60,000 bases of DNA from contig NC_081415.1 of the NCBI RefSeq assembly GCF_030272615.1, positions 602,105,644-602,165,643 of the forward strand, read 5' to 3'. Positions 46,019 to 56,380 of the stretch are shown here, one piece after another (position 1 is the stretch's first letter; every line of letters starts with the position of its first letter). The DNA comes from Cryptomeria japonica. Lineage: Eukaryota > Streptophyta > Pinopsida > Cupressales > Cupressaceae. The notes beneath the pieces were generated by a model. That model searched no databases. It had not been told where the DNA came from and worked only from the letters and a program-made list of their open reading frames with translations. A program made the translations under genes and the position numbers.

Positions 46019-48010
46019 TCAGATGCCGCTCTGACCAGATGCTGTACCTGCCCCACCCCTACCTACTCCACCACTGGTACCGGCACCACCTGATCCATCT
46101 CTCCATGGAGGCCTCATCGAACCCCCACTCCCTCCTGCATCCCCTGATCTCTCCTGCCGTAGAGGACCCATCACTCCCCCACTGCTCTGCATCCTCTGTG
46201 ATCGCTCGGATCTGGCCTGCCGCATCTGGGTATAGCTGAGAGCTCGCTGGCTAATCGGTACCACCTGGTCATATAACCCACGCCAGTACTCTATCTCCGC
46301 CTGTGCTCGCCGTATCTCTCCCATAATCTCCCCTGACGGCCCCTGCGCACCAGTCTGGACTCTCTCCTGTAGCTCCGCTAAACTCTCCACCGCAGTATCT
46401 CTCTCCCGCAGCACCACTGTCAACTCTGCCTCACGTGCAAATAGCTGCACATCTCTAGCTGCTATCTCTGCCTCTAATCTCTCTACCCGGGTCTGCAAAT
46501 AACCTATCATGTGCTCCCGCAGATCCCCAGTAGCTCCCTCCCCCATGGCCATGGCTGCCGCACCTGTATCACCCCCTCCACTAGGTCCCTCCTCTGCACC
46601 ACACTCCCCTGCACCACCCTCTCCTGCACCTGTATCCATAGGGATCTCTCTCTCCATCCCCCTACCACTCAGCTGCACTCCTCCCTGCATCAAAGGACCC
46701 TGTGATATCTGCAGTGGTAACCCCCCTCTCCCTCTCCGCTGTCTCCCTCCTCCTCCTCCTCCTCCTCCACCACCACCTCCTCCACCTCCTCCACCTCCTC
46801 CACCAACACCTCCTCCTCTCCGTCCCCGTCTCCTCTCATCCTCAAACGCTGGAATCGGCTCAGCTGGGTCTGATATCCGTAGGATCGGGTGCGCCGCCCG
46901 ATACTGGGTATACTCTGCTGTAACCCCTGCATCAACGACCCTCGGTCGTAGATCCCATGGCCTCACCTGCAGTGTCCAGAACTCTGCCAATGCCTGATCA
47001 TACGGTAGCACTGGACCCCATGCATACCGCTCTCGGATCACTCGTGCATACTCCCCTGATCCGGTAGGCAGTCCCTGCTGCCGTCCAAACTGCCTCATCA
47101 CCCATCCTGGCACTTGTCTCTCTACATGATAAGAGGTCCTCCCAATGAGGAATTGGGTCATAAAGCAATACGGCAGTGCCTCTGCATCATCCTCCCATGG
47201 CTCACACTCCAAGTATGGCCACCAGATCACTGCATCCAAATCATCCAATGCCCGCCGCCACCACTCTACCTTCCCCAAGTGCGGCTGGCTCATCATACCA
47301 CTATACATAAACATATAGGGCTGGTCCACGGCTCGGAATCTCAGACTCACTGGTCGAGTCACCGGTAAGTGCTCCCATGCCCACACATGCAGTAGCGTCA
47401 TGCCCACTGCAAGAGACCCCCGCCCTCTGTACACCACCTCATGTAACTCCTGATACATGTGCGCTAGCACGCACGGCCCCCAGGCATATCGGGTCCCCTC
47501 TGTCACCATCATCTCTATCACCTGTCCCCATCCGACCGCCAATCCATGTGACCGCCTGTCTGGACATAGAAGTCCTCCCACGATCCCTGACAATACTGCT
47601 GGAAGGGGCTCATATAGTGCCGCTATATCCTCCCAAGCAATCGACCCATCATCAATGAATACGTCCTCATCAAAAATCCTCTGGCAAGACACTGTCCCCC
47701 AGGATCGATCATACGTCACCAGCTGCCCTCGAATCGGAATCCGCAGGATACGCCACACGTCCTCCAAAGTCACCGTCATCTCTCCCTGAGCCAGATGGAA
47801 CGTACATGTCTCACTGTGCCATCGCTCTGCTAAAGCTGTAATTAGGCCGTGATTCATCCGAATCACGGGCATATGCATCACCTCATAGAGCCCTGTAGCC
47901 GCAATACAATCAATCTCAATCTGAGTCAAACGATCTCGCAACCCCTATGTCGCGGGGTGGCGCTCGCGTAACTGCAACACGCGTAAGTCCTCCTGCACAT
48001 AAACGTTCAT
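46019..48010 (-). pseudogene. Antisense plant mobile domain protein of B (PMD, RGG/poly-Gly, coiled coil)
   Basis: The likely start is ATG 48010 (MNVYVQEDLRVLQLRERHPA). Codon 22 is TAG (47947-47945), after which 640 codons are open to 46019. The first ATG after the stop is at codon 44. PMD-type core motifs include LITALAERWHSETCTFHL, GEMTVTLEDVWRILRIPIRG, RYAWGPCVLAHMYQELHEV and VWAWEHLPVTRP. A run of about 25 Gly with RRGRRGGG and RQRRGRGG follows near 46730-46830. A C-terminal coiled coil (VERLEAEIAARDVQLFAREAE) and a Gly/Ser/Arg tail end the protein. Its codons are GC-rich against AT-rich flanks. PMD proteins occur in host silencing factors and in transposons; the role here is unknown. Confidence 0.85.
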
Positions 48011-48281
48011 CCAAACACCATCAGTTGTTTTGTTATCAAACTTTCTTAAGTTTAAACCTAGACTATCATCAGATACTTTGATCAAGTATCTTCGGGTCTC
48101 AACAGGTAAGCAATCATGGCCGCCTAGACTTCAACAGGCATTTATCCTAACAAATGACCTAAGTCTCATCGGGCTGCTATGGTTCAAAACAACTCCCACT
48201 TCACCTCACCATCCATCAATCGTTAGGCATCAGGAGATTTATTTTGTCCAAAACTGGGGCATCTTGTTATCTTAAGGCAAA
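48011..48281 (-). other. Leader between array and antisense PMD start
   Basis: No ORF on either strand that I believe. It separates the decamer array from ATG 48010. Confidence 0.4.
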
Positions 48282-48587
48282 AGCGCTATTTAATCTACAA
48301 TAGCGCTCATTCTAAACAATAGCGCTACAACAACATCAATAGCGCTCAAACAGCCCTACAATAGCGCTACAACAACAAAAGCGCTAAAACCACTCTACAA
48401 TAGCGCTATTACGGTCAATAGCGCTCAATTAACTATACCATAGCGCTAATTAATCAAAAGCGCTAAAACTTGCCTACAATAGCGCTCAATAGATTCAACA
48501 GCGCTCAAACTAGCCTACAAAAGCGCTATTGCGGCACAATAGCGCTAATTCATGGAGCAAAAGCGCTAAAAACCTAGTTCCAGCGCT
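48282..48587 (-). repeat. Array of 16 AGCGCT decamers, minus orientation
   Basis: AGCGCT cores start at 48282, 48302, 48321, 48341, 48363, 48380, 48402, 48420, 48442, 48459, 48481, 48500, 48522, 48541, 48562 and 48582; the mean step is 20 bp (range 17-22). The conserved flank is CAAT or CAAA before the core on the plus strand, so most copies read AGCGCTATTG or AGCGCTTTTG on the minus strand. That is the same motif as at 34568-34838 but inverted. It lies upstream of the antisense gene. Confidence 0.92.
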
Positions 48588-49140
48588 CTTGCTCCGACTT
48601 GACTTGGACTTAGCTAAAAACATACCAAAAATGCATAAAAAGTGGGTTTTCGAATTTGCGTACCACTGGTCCATAGTCGGCTGGGCGCTGGTACCCGGCG
48701 GACTCGCTCAAATCGGTGCTCGGTGATCGGAAACGGCATCGTCGCTCCTCGTTGCTCCTCCAAATGTCACTGTCAGAGCTCTAGTTTTCAACTGGTCGCG
48801 GTCACAAATGATCCTATTTTCCCTCCTTTCACCCCATTTATACCCCCCGCCGTCACCGTAACTTCGCCCCGCTCATCGCCGTGGTCCCCGTGAACTTCCC
48901 AAGCTCCCCATTTCTCCATGTTTCCCCCGATTTCTTCTATTTTTAACCAGTATACCTAACTTCTTCCCTTCTATCACCCTGCCAATTTTCATTCTTTTTC
49001 GAGAGATTGCCCGATTTTTCGAAATTTTTCGGCCCATCTCTCGAGGGGGCATACAACCCATTAAATTTACATTTTATGGGGCATTTTCTTCACACCAATT
49101 TTTCTTTCTTTGAAACGATGCGATAAACTACACCGTCTCA
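48588..49140. other. GC-richer region between array and 3' LTR of B
   Basis: No ORF with recognisable product. It holds the candidate minus-strand TATA box. Its GC content is higher than the AT-rich LTR, similar to the antisense gene. Confidence 0.4.
48836..48843 (-). promoter_or_regulatory. Candidate TATA box for the antisense PMD gene
   Basis: On the minus strand TATAAATG lies in a GC-rich context (GGGGGGTATAAATGGGGTG), about 250 bp upstream of the array and 830 bp upstream of ATG 48010. It resembles the TATAAATAG box of the sense promoter. No transcript evidence. Confidence 0.5.
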
Positions 49141-49152
49141 AAGAGGGGCAAA
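49141..49152 (+). other. Polypurine tract of B
   Basis: AAGAGGGGCAAA directly before the TGTAG start of the 3' LTR. Confidence 0.85.
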
Positions 49153-50583
49153 TGTAGTCACACAAATCTGTCCATTTTAATTAAATGAATATTTCGTATT
49201 TATTTGATTAAAAATCCACTAGCCATCAATTAATTAAATTAATATTTAATTAATTCATCCCCAAACATTCTTCTATTAATTAAATAAATTATTCAATTTA
49301 TTTTAATTAATTCATTAAATCCAATTCCAATCAATTAAATAAATAAATCAATTTATTTAATTAAAATCCCCCTTTTCCTCTTTTAAATAAATTAACATTT
49401 ATTTAAATCATTATCCTCCCCCCACCACTTGCATTTTCCTACAAATGCAACTTGCACACATTATTGAAATAAATGAATTTTTATTTTAATTAAATCCTAT
49501 TTTCCCTCACCCACCAAATCCACTTGCAAAATCTAATCCCCTTCTAGATTCTTCTAACCCCTTCCTAATTATCTTAATCCATCCCCTAATTATTGTCACA
49601 TTCCTAAGCAAATGGAGTCACTTCTCAAATGGCCCAAAGTCTTGGATAACCATTGAAGGTTTTCAACCTTCAACCACCAAAAACCCCAAAGTCTTTGAAA
49701 ACCATTAAAGGCTTCCAACTTTCAACCACTTAATCCACAAAGTCTCCAATAACCATTAATGGTTAATTCAACCCTCCCACATGGTTAAAACATTTGTTTG
49801 ACTCAACCTCTATCCAACCACAAAGGTCTCATCAAGCCTTCAATGCTTTGACCATGATTATCTCTTAATCATTTGCACAAAGGTTTATCCTTGGATTAAC
49901 TACTAATCCAGTGGATAATCCTAATTTAGGCTTGACTCTTAGCCTTTAGATAACCATGAGGTCTTCTCAGGCCTTTAATGCCTCCAACCTCTTTTCTCAA
50001 CCCAATTCTGTGTTGACACTTGTCACTATTTCATTGGTGCCAATTGTGCACATGGATCCCCAACTTTCAAGCTTGACCCTTGATTAAACCTTTCAATCCT
50101 GGCCATCCATTGCTCCATTTTTCCTATAAATAGAGCCCATTCCTTCATAATCCAGATCCTGAAAACTTGTATGCATCTAAGCTATAGACATTTTAGAGAG
50201 CATTTAGCATAAGCAATCTAATCTTTTGTCTTTTGGTTAAAATATATCATTTTAGCATTAGCATTAGCTTTTTATTTCACATTTAGAGCTATATTACAAT
50301 CTCAATCCTCCGTAAGCATCCATAGTGCAAAAAGCTGCTGAGAGCTACACTATTTTAGAACTTGGAGAGGAGAGGAACAAGGGAGAAGGAACTAGGAGTA
50401 TGTTAGGAGGTATTTGGAGATGCCTCATCATGTTTGCTTTGATAGTTAAATATGCTTGCATGCTTATAGTCTCTCTTTTGGTATGCCTTTTTAGATTAGT
50501 TTTCGATTGACTAACACTAATGGTTTGTGTGTTTTTGTGTTGATTGATCTTGGACTAATCTTGTGCCATTTAGGAGGGCATCA
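49153..50583 (+). repeat. 3' LTR of B (1431 bp)
   Basis: It has the same length as the 5' LTR and about 99.7% identity by eye. Confidence 0.97.
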
Positions 50584-50588
50584 ATACC
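50584..50588 (+). repeat. Right target-site duplication of B
   Basis: ATACC; the frame of A resumes at 50589. Confidence 0.95.
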
Positions 50589-52244
50589 AAACCTTCATTT
50601 TACCAAAAACTCATAAACATTGTTACTATGCCATTTCGTTGTGATGAGAAAGATAAGTCGAATGATTCCTCTCAAGGGTACATTCCTATCAGCTCTTCCA
50701 CTAAATCTAGTAACATGGTTGTTTTCAATGATCCCCTCTATGAAGAGATATCTCCTTTTGAATCAAAGGATAAACCTTTTAATAGATATGATCATGCTTT
50801 GTTGAATGATGCCCTTGATGCCTTTGTGTCTCCTAAAAAACACTCCCTTCATGAGGATCCTTTTGTGCAAGAAGATGACATTATCCCTACATTTCCTAGT
50901 GATGGCCTTTCCTTTTCCAACAAAATTCCCACTAGAGATGATGAATTAATGATAAATGCTTACCCTTCTCCTAAAGTTGGTCTTACCCATAAGCATCCCT
51001 TAGAGAAAGAAGATGAAATAATAAGCAATTTCCTTAATTCTCTCTCCCCTAAAGATCATATTGAACATATTTTGAGGAAAGAGGATGAGTTTAACACATC
51101 TATTGATGCTCTCCCTTCTAAGGATGAGGAATTAATAAACAATGTTATCTCCTCTCCCGAAATTGACAATACTTCAAACATTCCTTTCAACCACTTCACT
51201 ATTTGGGATGAACCATTAGAAGAAGGTGTAGATTATTCTCTCTCCCTTGATAATTTATCACCTTCCTTGAATCTCAATTATTCTCCCTTTCCTCAACTTG
51301 GTTCTACTCATAAGGAAACCCTAGTTCAAAGCAAGATGGTTAACATTTCTTTCAAAGATCTCCCTCTCAAAAGTGAGACTTTAGAGAGTAGTGTTGATCC
51401 TTCTCCTAGAGAGTTTATTCCCCATGTAGATACTTTGATGATAGAGGATGATATGACCTTTCCTCTTCCTACTAGAACATCAATGCTTACCCCTTGTCTC
51501 TCTCCTAAAATTGATTTAATCCGTGATAAGATTTTAGTGCAAGAGAAGACTATCAATAATTCTTCCAACACTTTTGTTCATTCCTCTAAACCATCCTCAA
51601 TCAATTTGATACATGTGAATGAGACACCTAACAAACCTCTCTTCACTGTCCAAGGTGCTTATCCTTCTCAAAATTCTCAACCTTTAAATAAGCCTATCTT
51701 AGTGGTTCAAGGTGGTTATGCTAATGATTCTTTTTGCACTCCTAAGAAACCCATTATTACTGTGCAAGGAGGTTATTCTTCTAAGAGCCCTTATGAGTAT
51801 GCTAAGCAACTAACTAGAGAGAGTTATCATGCGGTTGCCCATACCTATAATACAAGAAACAATACGCAACCTAATCCTCCTTCAGTTATCCCCACTTCAC
51901 TTCCTCCTTCTCAACCTATTCTTCCTCAAGCCCCTCGTATTTCACAAGTTCTTGGTAAGGAATATGATCTTATTGAACAACTTAAAACTACTCCAGCAAA
52001 GATATCTCTTTGGGATTTGATACAAACTTCTTTTGTTCATCATGGAATGTTACAAGATGCCTTGAAAGATTTGAATGTTCCTCCACCTAATATATCTAGT
52101 AATATAGTGTCTTTGGTTAACTCTGTGATGAATCCTAAAGCTCAAATTGTGTTTACCCAAGATGAGTTGCCTACTAGTGAAATTCAACAACAATATGATC
52201 CCTTGATGATTGTGGTTATCATAAATGACACTGCTATAAGATGA
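50589..52244 (+). CDS. Element A polyprotein: acidic region and pre-protease helix, ends at TGA
   Basis: It continues the 30 codons at 32950-33039. ATG 50628 is the first Met after B. About 420 residues are acidic, Ser/Pro-rich and probably disordered. Three copies of a KPxxxVQGGY-type motif follow (51632, 51690 and 51746; e.g. KPILVVQGGYANDSF). The helix YDLIEQLKTTPAKISLWDLI then comes, homologous to the pre-protease helix of B. The ORF ends at TGA 52242, one codon before the protease motif TLVDNGSG; CGA to TGA would explain it. No capsid or zinc knuckle. Confidence 0.8.
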   Translation, partial: KPSFYQKLINIVTMPFRCDEKDKSNDSSQGYIPISSSTKSSNMVVFNDPLYEEISPFESKDKPFNRYDHALLNDALDAFVSPKKHSLHEDPFVQEDDIIPTFPSDGLSFSNKIPTRDDELMINAYPSPKVGLTHKHPLEKEDEIISNFLNSLSPKDHIEHILRKEDEFNTSIDALPSKDEELINNVISSPEIDNTSNIPFNHFTIWDEPLEEGVDYSLSLDNLSPSLNLNYSPFPQLGSTHKETLVQSKMVNISFKDLPLKSETLESSVDPSPREFIPHVDTLMIEDDMTFPLPTRTSMLTPCLSPKIDLIRDKILVQEKTINNSSNTFVHSSKPSSINLIHVNETPNKPLFTVQGAYPSQNSQPLNKPILVVQGGYANDSFCTPKKPIITVQGGYSSKSPYEYAKQLTRESYHAVAHTYNTRNNTQPNPPSVIPTSLPPSQPILPQAPRISQVLGKEYDLIEQLKTTPAKISLWDLIQTSFVHHGMLQDALKDLNVPPPNISSNIVSLVNSVMNPKAQIVFTQDELPTSEIQQQYDPLMIVVIINDTAIR

Positions 52245-53519
52245 ACACTGGTAGATAATGGCTCTGGTCTTAATGTGTGTAGCATTAATTTATTGCATAA
52301 GATGAATGTGGATACATCCCTTATTGAGCCTGACTCTCATCCCATTCGAGGCTTTGATAATGTGGCTAAGTCTTCATTAGGTATTATCACCTTACCCGTC
52401 ACAGTGGGACCTGTTACTTTGCCTACTCCTATCCATGTTATGTCTGGAAATCTAACATACAACTTGTTATTAGGGAGACCTTGGATTCACAGTATGCAAG
52501 TTGTCCCCTCTACATTGCATAGACAAGTTAAATTCATTTATAACAATAAGACATATACCTTGATAGGTGATACTAAACTTCAGGCTTGTTTGCAAACATC
52601 TACTTCCAAAGGGAGTTCTTCTAAGCCTTCCTCTTCTAGTGATGACTCGTTAAACAAGATACCTATGGATGAATCATCACCCTCTGATAATCAAAATTCT
52701 TTGGATGAGTCTAAAGCTCCTGAAGAAGATCCTTCTCGACTTGAGTCTACACATGAAAAGGCTTTTGATCTTGAGAAGGTTCTCGCAGAAGACGATTGGG
52801 GATATCTTGATTTCAATCCCACCTTTGTAGGTGAGTATAGGGTTCCTCCTAGAGATCTTAAAGGTAAAAAGAAGGAAGAAACTAGAGATCAATCAGTCTT
52901 ACCTGAATCTATGAGCAATAATTTTGTGGCCGCTTCTCAAACTTCTTCTCCTCACACCTCTAATTATGAAGAGTTTGATTCTTTGTCTTATGAAAAACCA
53001 CCTTCTCTTCCTGAAATGGCTGATCGTTATGGTCGTGGTTTTCGCATTTTTGCTAAGCATGGGTATCATGGAAATGGTTGTGGTGCTCATGAAGAAGGGA
53101 TAAAAGTTCCTCTAGAGACTAATTTTCACAATTATGCCTTTGGACTTGGCTATAATCCCTGCAAACGCACTAAAGCATCTAAAAGACCATCTCTTAATGT
53201 GAATGCTATATTTAGTAGTGATGAATCGTCTTCTACTTCTATCAACTCTAATTCCCTTCATAAGGAAATCTTGGCGATGAACAAATCTCTTTATGAATCC
53301 CCTCAAATTTCTAAATCCACTTATGAATCTTTATCTCCTATTCATCATAAAGTCCTTTCCTCTAGGGATAAGGCTCTAATAAATTACACTCATCCCTCTT
53401 CTAAGAGTTCTTGTGACTTTTCTTCTTCAATTTTATACATGTTTTTGATCTCACTTATAGTTGAGCATTTAGCATGTAATATTCAAATACCTCATTCAAT
53501 CTATCATGTCTTTAAATAA
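52245..53519 (+). CDS. Element A protease and G-patch, in frame after TGA
   Basis: In the same frame as the previous ORF; first ATG 52275. Retropepsin motif LVDNGSGLNVCSIN, with the active Asp upstream of that ATG, and NLLLGRPWIHSMQVVPSTLH. A Ser/Asp-rich spacer is followed by a G-patch near 53005-53160 (YGRGFRIFAKHGYHGNGCGA, FGLGYNPC). A Ser-rich tail runs to a hydrophobic end (SSILYMFLISLIVEHL) at 53519. RT would be expected next but is absent. The module matches the corresponding part of B, so A descends from a Tat-type polyprotein that lost its enzymes. Confidence 0.8.
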   Translation, partial: TLVDNGSGLNVCSINLLHKMNVDTSLIEPDSHPIRGFDNVAKSSLGIITLPVTVGPVTLPTPIHVMSGNLTYNLLLGRPWIHSMQVVPSTLHRQVKFIYNNKTYTLIGDTKLQACLQTSTSKGSSSKPSSSSDDSLNKIPMDESSPSDNQNSLDESKAPEEDPSRLESTHEKAFDLEKVLAEDDWGYLDFNPTFVGEYRVPPRDLKGKKKEETRDQSVLPESMSNNFVAASQTSSPHTSNYEEFDSLSYEKPPSLPEMADRYGRGFRIFAKHGYHGNGCGAHEEGIKVPLETNFHNYAFGLGYNPCKRTKASKRPSLNVNAIFSSDESSSTSINSNSLHKEILAMNKSLYESPQISKSTYESLSPIHHKVLSSRDKALINYTHPSSKSSCDFSSSILYMFLISLIVEHLACNIQIPHSIYHVFK

Positions 53520-55045
53520 CAGTAATGGCTATTATGTTGCTCATCATTATGTGACATTGGTAGCTCATTTACTGGGGGCTCATTGTCATTTGTGATGGTA
53601 CAATTTCAAGTGCAATCATATTTTTTTTTTGAAGCAACATAATAGCCTAATTTTCTTGTTCCTATGGGGACAAGAGTGATTTCATACATCCCTTATTTTG
53701 CTTATGTCCAAATCTCTCCCTAGAAGATTGTGTAAGTCCTTCTCATCGAGGCAATGATCTTTCCTTATTTTTATCTAAGGATCCACTTTTTACTATTTTG
53801 TGGATGGTGTGAACTTTATTACTTGATGTTATTCCTTGTATGCATTTGTTGTTGTTTGTTCAAGGATTCTCTCTTACAAGAGGTGTAAGTCCTTGACTAC
53901 AACCTCTTTTGCACTTGGTAAAATACATCCATAGTGAATTCACTCTCCTAATTGGGTTAAAAGGAGCATCATCCTTCATTAAGAATCACTTTCAACTCGC
54001 AAAAGAAGAAAGTATTGCATTCTTATTCTCTTCTTTGTCTTATTCTAGAAGATGTTATATTTGTCTAAGACAATTCCTCTTGGGGATAGGTGTCTTTTGT
54101 ACAAAGATCTCTTCTCCTCTAAGGATCTCCTTTACACATACTACAAGATATCCCTTTTCAACTATCTCATCCTTGCTTAAAGAGTGCAAAACTCTCTTGC
54201 TTGGATCTATGACATTGTTGCATTTTTGGGGTATCTTCTTTTGTGATGAAGGTAGGTATCCTTGTTCTACTTTGCTTATGACATAAACATTACACTTTTT
54301 GAGCAATGGGTCATTCTCAAAATCAGAGCACAGACTCTTAGAGCGAGATGTCACCTTTTTGTACTATACATATACAGGTTGTAGCATACTCGGGCATAGA
54401 CTCCTATGAGGTGCTTCTAACCTCCCTTACACACACATGCACGAGGTTGAGTGGAACTAGCGGTATAAGGCTAGACTTTTTCACTCTCCTCCCTTACATG
54501 GATCACCTAGACAAGATCTAGGGGCGAGAAGTCCATGTTTTCTCTCCCACTATTCTTCTCATGGATCACCAATGTGTGTATTCATGCTTTTTTTCTTTTC
54601 TTCTCTTTGCATTTTGTTTCCATTTACATCCTTCATCTTGTCCTCACACTCTTTGTTGTGTTGGAATTGAGATTTGGTCCTCTTTCTTACCAAATGATTC
54701 TCCATTAGTTTTTGATCTCATATCAAATCTTCTTGTGAGCATTTGTCATCAATTTTCTTTAACAATTCGAAGTGGTAAACATGATACCCTGTTTCAACTC
54801 ACTAAAATTAGCAAGCCGAAACAGGGGGGGGCATATAGCTACCCTTGAATTTTCATCACCTTTCTTAGTAAGCATTAGGTGATTTTGTGATCTAACGTGT
54901 GTTTTGTAGGGTGCGGTTCCTAACTGTGTACTACAGATACCGCTGGGGGCTTCGTTCGACAGACTTATGGATATATCGTTTTTCAAATAATGTTTACTTT
55001 TCTGTACTTTAGCTTGCATATGCACGTAGTGTTCATATGACCGCT
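53520..55045 (+). other. 3' non-coding region of A
   Basis: No ORF with recognisable product. The part 54240-54590 is homologous to A' (21967-22514 and 29168 onward) with one copy of the GTCATTCTC...CTCTTAGAGCGAGATG unit. A run of G at 54826 precedes CATATAGC. Confidence 0.6.
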
Positions 55046-55060
55046 AAAGTGGGGGCTAAA
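55046..55060 (+). other. Polypurine tract of A
   Basis: AAAGTGGGGGCTAAA before TGTAGCG. Confidence 0.8.
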
Positions 55061-56380
55061 TGTAGCGTCGTAAATTGTACGCACTTGCTAGGGTGGTACA
55101 ATTTCACACCTAGTTTAGCACCCACCTTGGCGCATTTTGCATTTTGCATTGCATTTCCCCTTTAGCACTTAATTAATCAAATTAATTAGGTCTAAGGTTC
55201 TATTTTATCATCTCCCATATCATAAAGTTGGGCCCTTTTCATTAAAGTGTGCCCCTTTCATTTTATTCTTCCAATACATCATTTAATCAAAAACCCTAAT
55301 TAGGTCCTATTTTGAACTTGGGGGCTTGATTTCGGGGGTCAAAACATCTCGAAATCAGCTGTAACTTCGGGATTCTCTCTAAAATCATCATATCCGACAG
55401 TCTTGAAAATTTGGTGAAAAGTTGTCGGGACCATGGCGCTCGGAGTGCAACATGGTCCTGGACATTTTTCTCGAAATTTTAGGAGCGCGATCCAATCATA
55501 AAATAAAGCTTAACCCCAAGAAATTGGCGGGAGATTCAATCTCTAGGTCGGCCAAAAGTTGAAATTAAGACCTAGGGTTTCATACATAAGAGCTCTCTTT
55601 CATCATTGGAAAGGATCCGAATTTTGTTTTCAGGGACCTTCTATGCAGCGAAAGGGCAGATCTTTGAAGACTTCAATAACATTAAACATCCATCCATCAA
55701 GCATTCATCAATTTCATTCATTTAGGGCTTGGGAGACATTGAAGAACAATAGGAGATTACCGACTGAAGATTGGCTTGTACTCCTCCCTTGAGGGTTGGG
55801 TTTCAGGACTCGGACGACACCGCAAGTTACAGATCCGGAAGAAGCAGACGGAGACCGAACTTCACACCAAATTCCAGCCCAGAAAGCTAGGACAGGGGCG
55901 TGGGGCGCCCTGGTCCTGCCAGGACAGGGGCGCTGGGCGCCCTGGGCGCCCTGGTCCTTCTGTCAGACAACAACTTTCTGATAGCTTTTCAGGTTGCAAA
56001 AATAGCAGTTTCAGGAGCAGAATCAGGACAATGGCGCCCACGCCCCCGTCCCGAACATCTTCACTCATATTTTAACACCAGGTACGCATTTACATTCTTG
56101 TTTTGTCCTTGTGTTTACATCTTTCCATTATTTAAGTTCAATTCTGCAATCTTGTTATTAGTTCATACTTGCACTTTGGGGTTAGGGATTGAACTTGCAT
56201 TATTTTATCTTTCAATTACAACAAAGGAATAGAAATCCTAATAGGTAGCCCGTGGCTCTCTCTTCCACAAAAAGAAGTAGCCAATTGTGTGATACCTCTA
56301 GGCTCTTTCGTATTCCACAAGTGTGTGGTTGAAAGTGAGATTAGGGCATGTTTGCTTAGTGTCACTTTTTCTCCCACACA
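55061..56380 (+). repeat. 3' LTR of A (1320 bp)
   Basis: It pairs with 31464-32779. About 16-18 substitutions were seen by eye, plus one replaced segment (at about 55765-55795). Confidence 0.95.

Larger units (their letters stand above)
33040..50583 (+). mobile_element. B: young Tat-type gypsy element with antisense PMD gene
   Basis: 17,544 bp with 1431-bp LTRs differing at about four positions, perfect duplications (ATACC), a very long tRNA-Trp primer match and a polypurine tract. Sense pol (protease, G-patch, RT, gypsy RNase H, archaeal RNase H, integrase) is broken only by TAG 40766. An antisense ORF near the 3' end encodes a plant mobile domain protein. Inverted decamer arrays flank the internal region. 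There is no recognisable capsid or zinc knuckle. It inserted into the coding region of A. Confidence 0.95.
31464..56380 (+). mobile_element. A: non-autonomous Tat-type gypsy element carrying nested B
   Basis: Perfect 5-bp target duplications (CTGAT), LTRs of 1316 and 1320 bp, a tRNA-Trp primer site and a polypurine tract define it. Without B (17,544 bp plus a 5-bp duplication) it is about 7.4 kb. It encodes an acidic N-terminal region, a retropepsin domain and a G-patch, but no capsid, RT, RNase H or integrase. It uses the same primer tRNA and the same pre-protease/protease/G-patch module as B, so a B-like element is a plausible helper. Confidence 0.93.

Noticed and set aside
46509-46997. Plus-strand ORF rich in Pro (162 codons)
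   Set aside because: It is the shadow of the poly-Gly antisense PMD frame (CCT/CCA repeats); no start context or domain.
47939-47941. TTG as start of the antisense PMD protein
   Set aside because: Plants rarely start at TTG. The domain similarity and an upstream in-frame ATG at 48010 indicate that the true start lies before the TAG.
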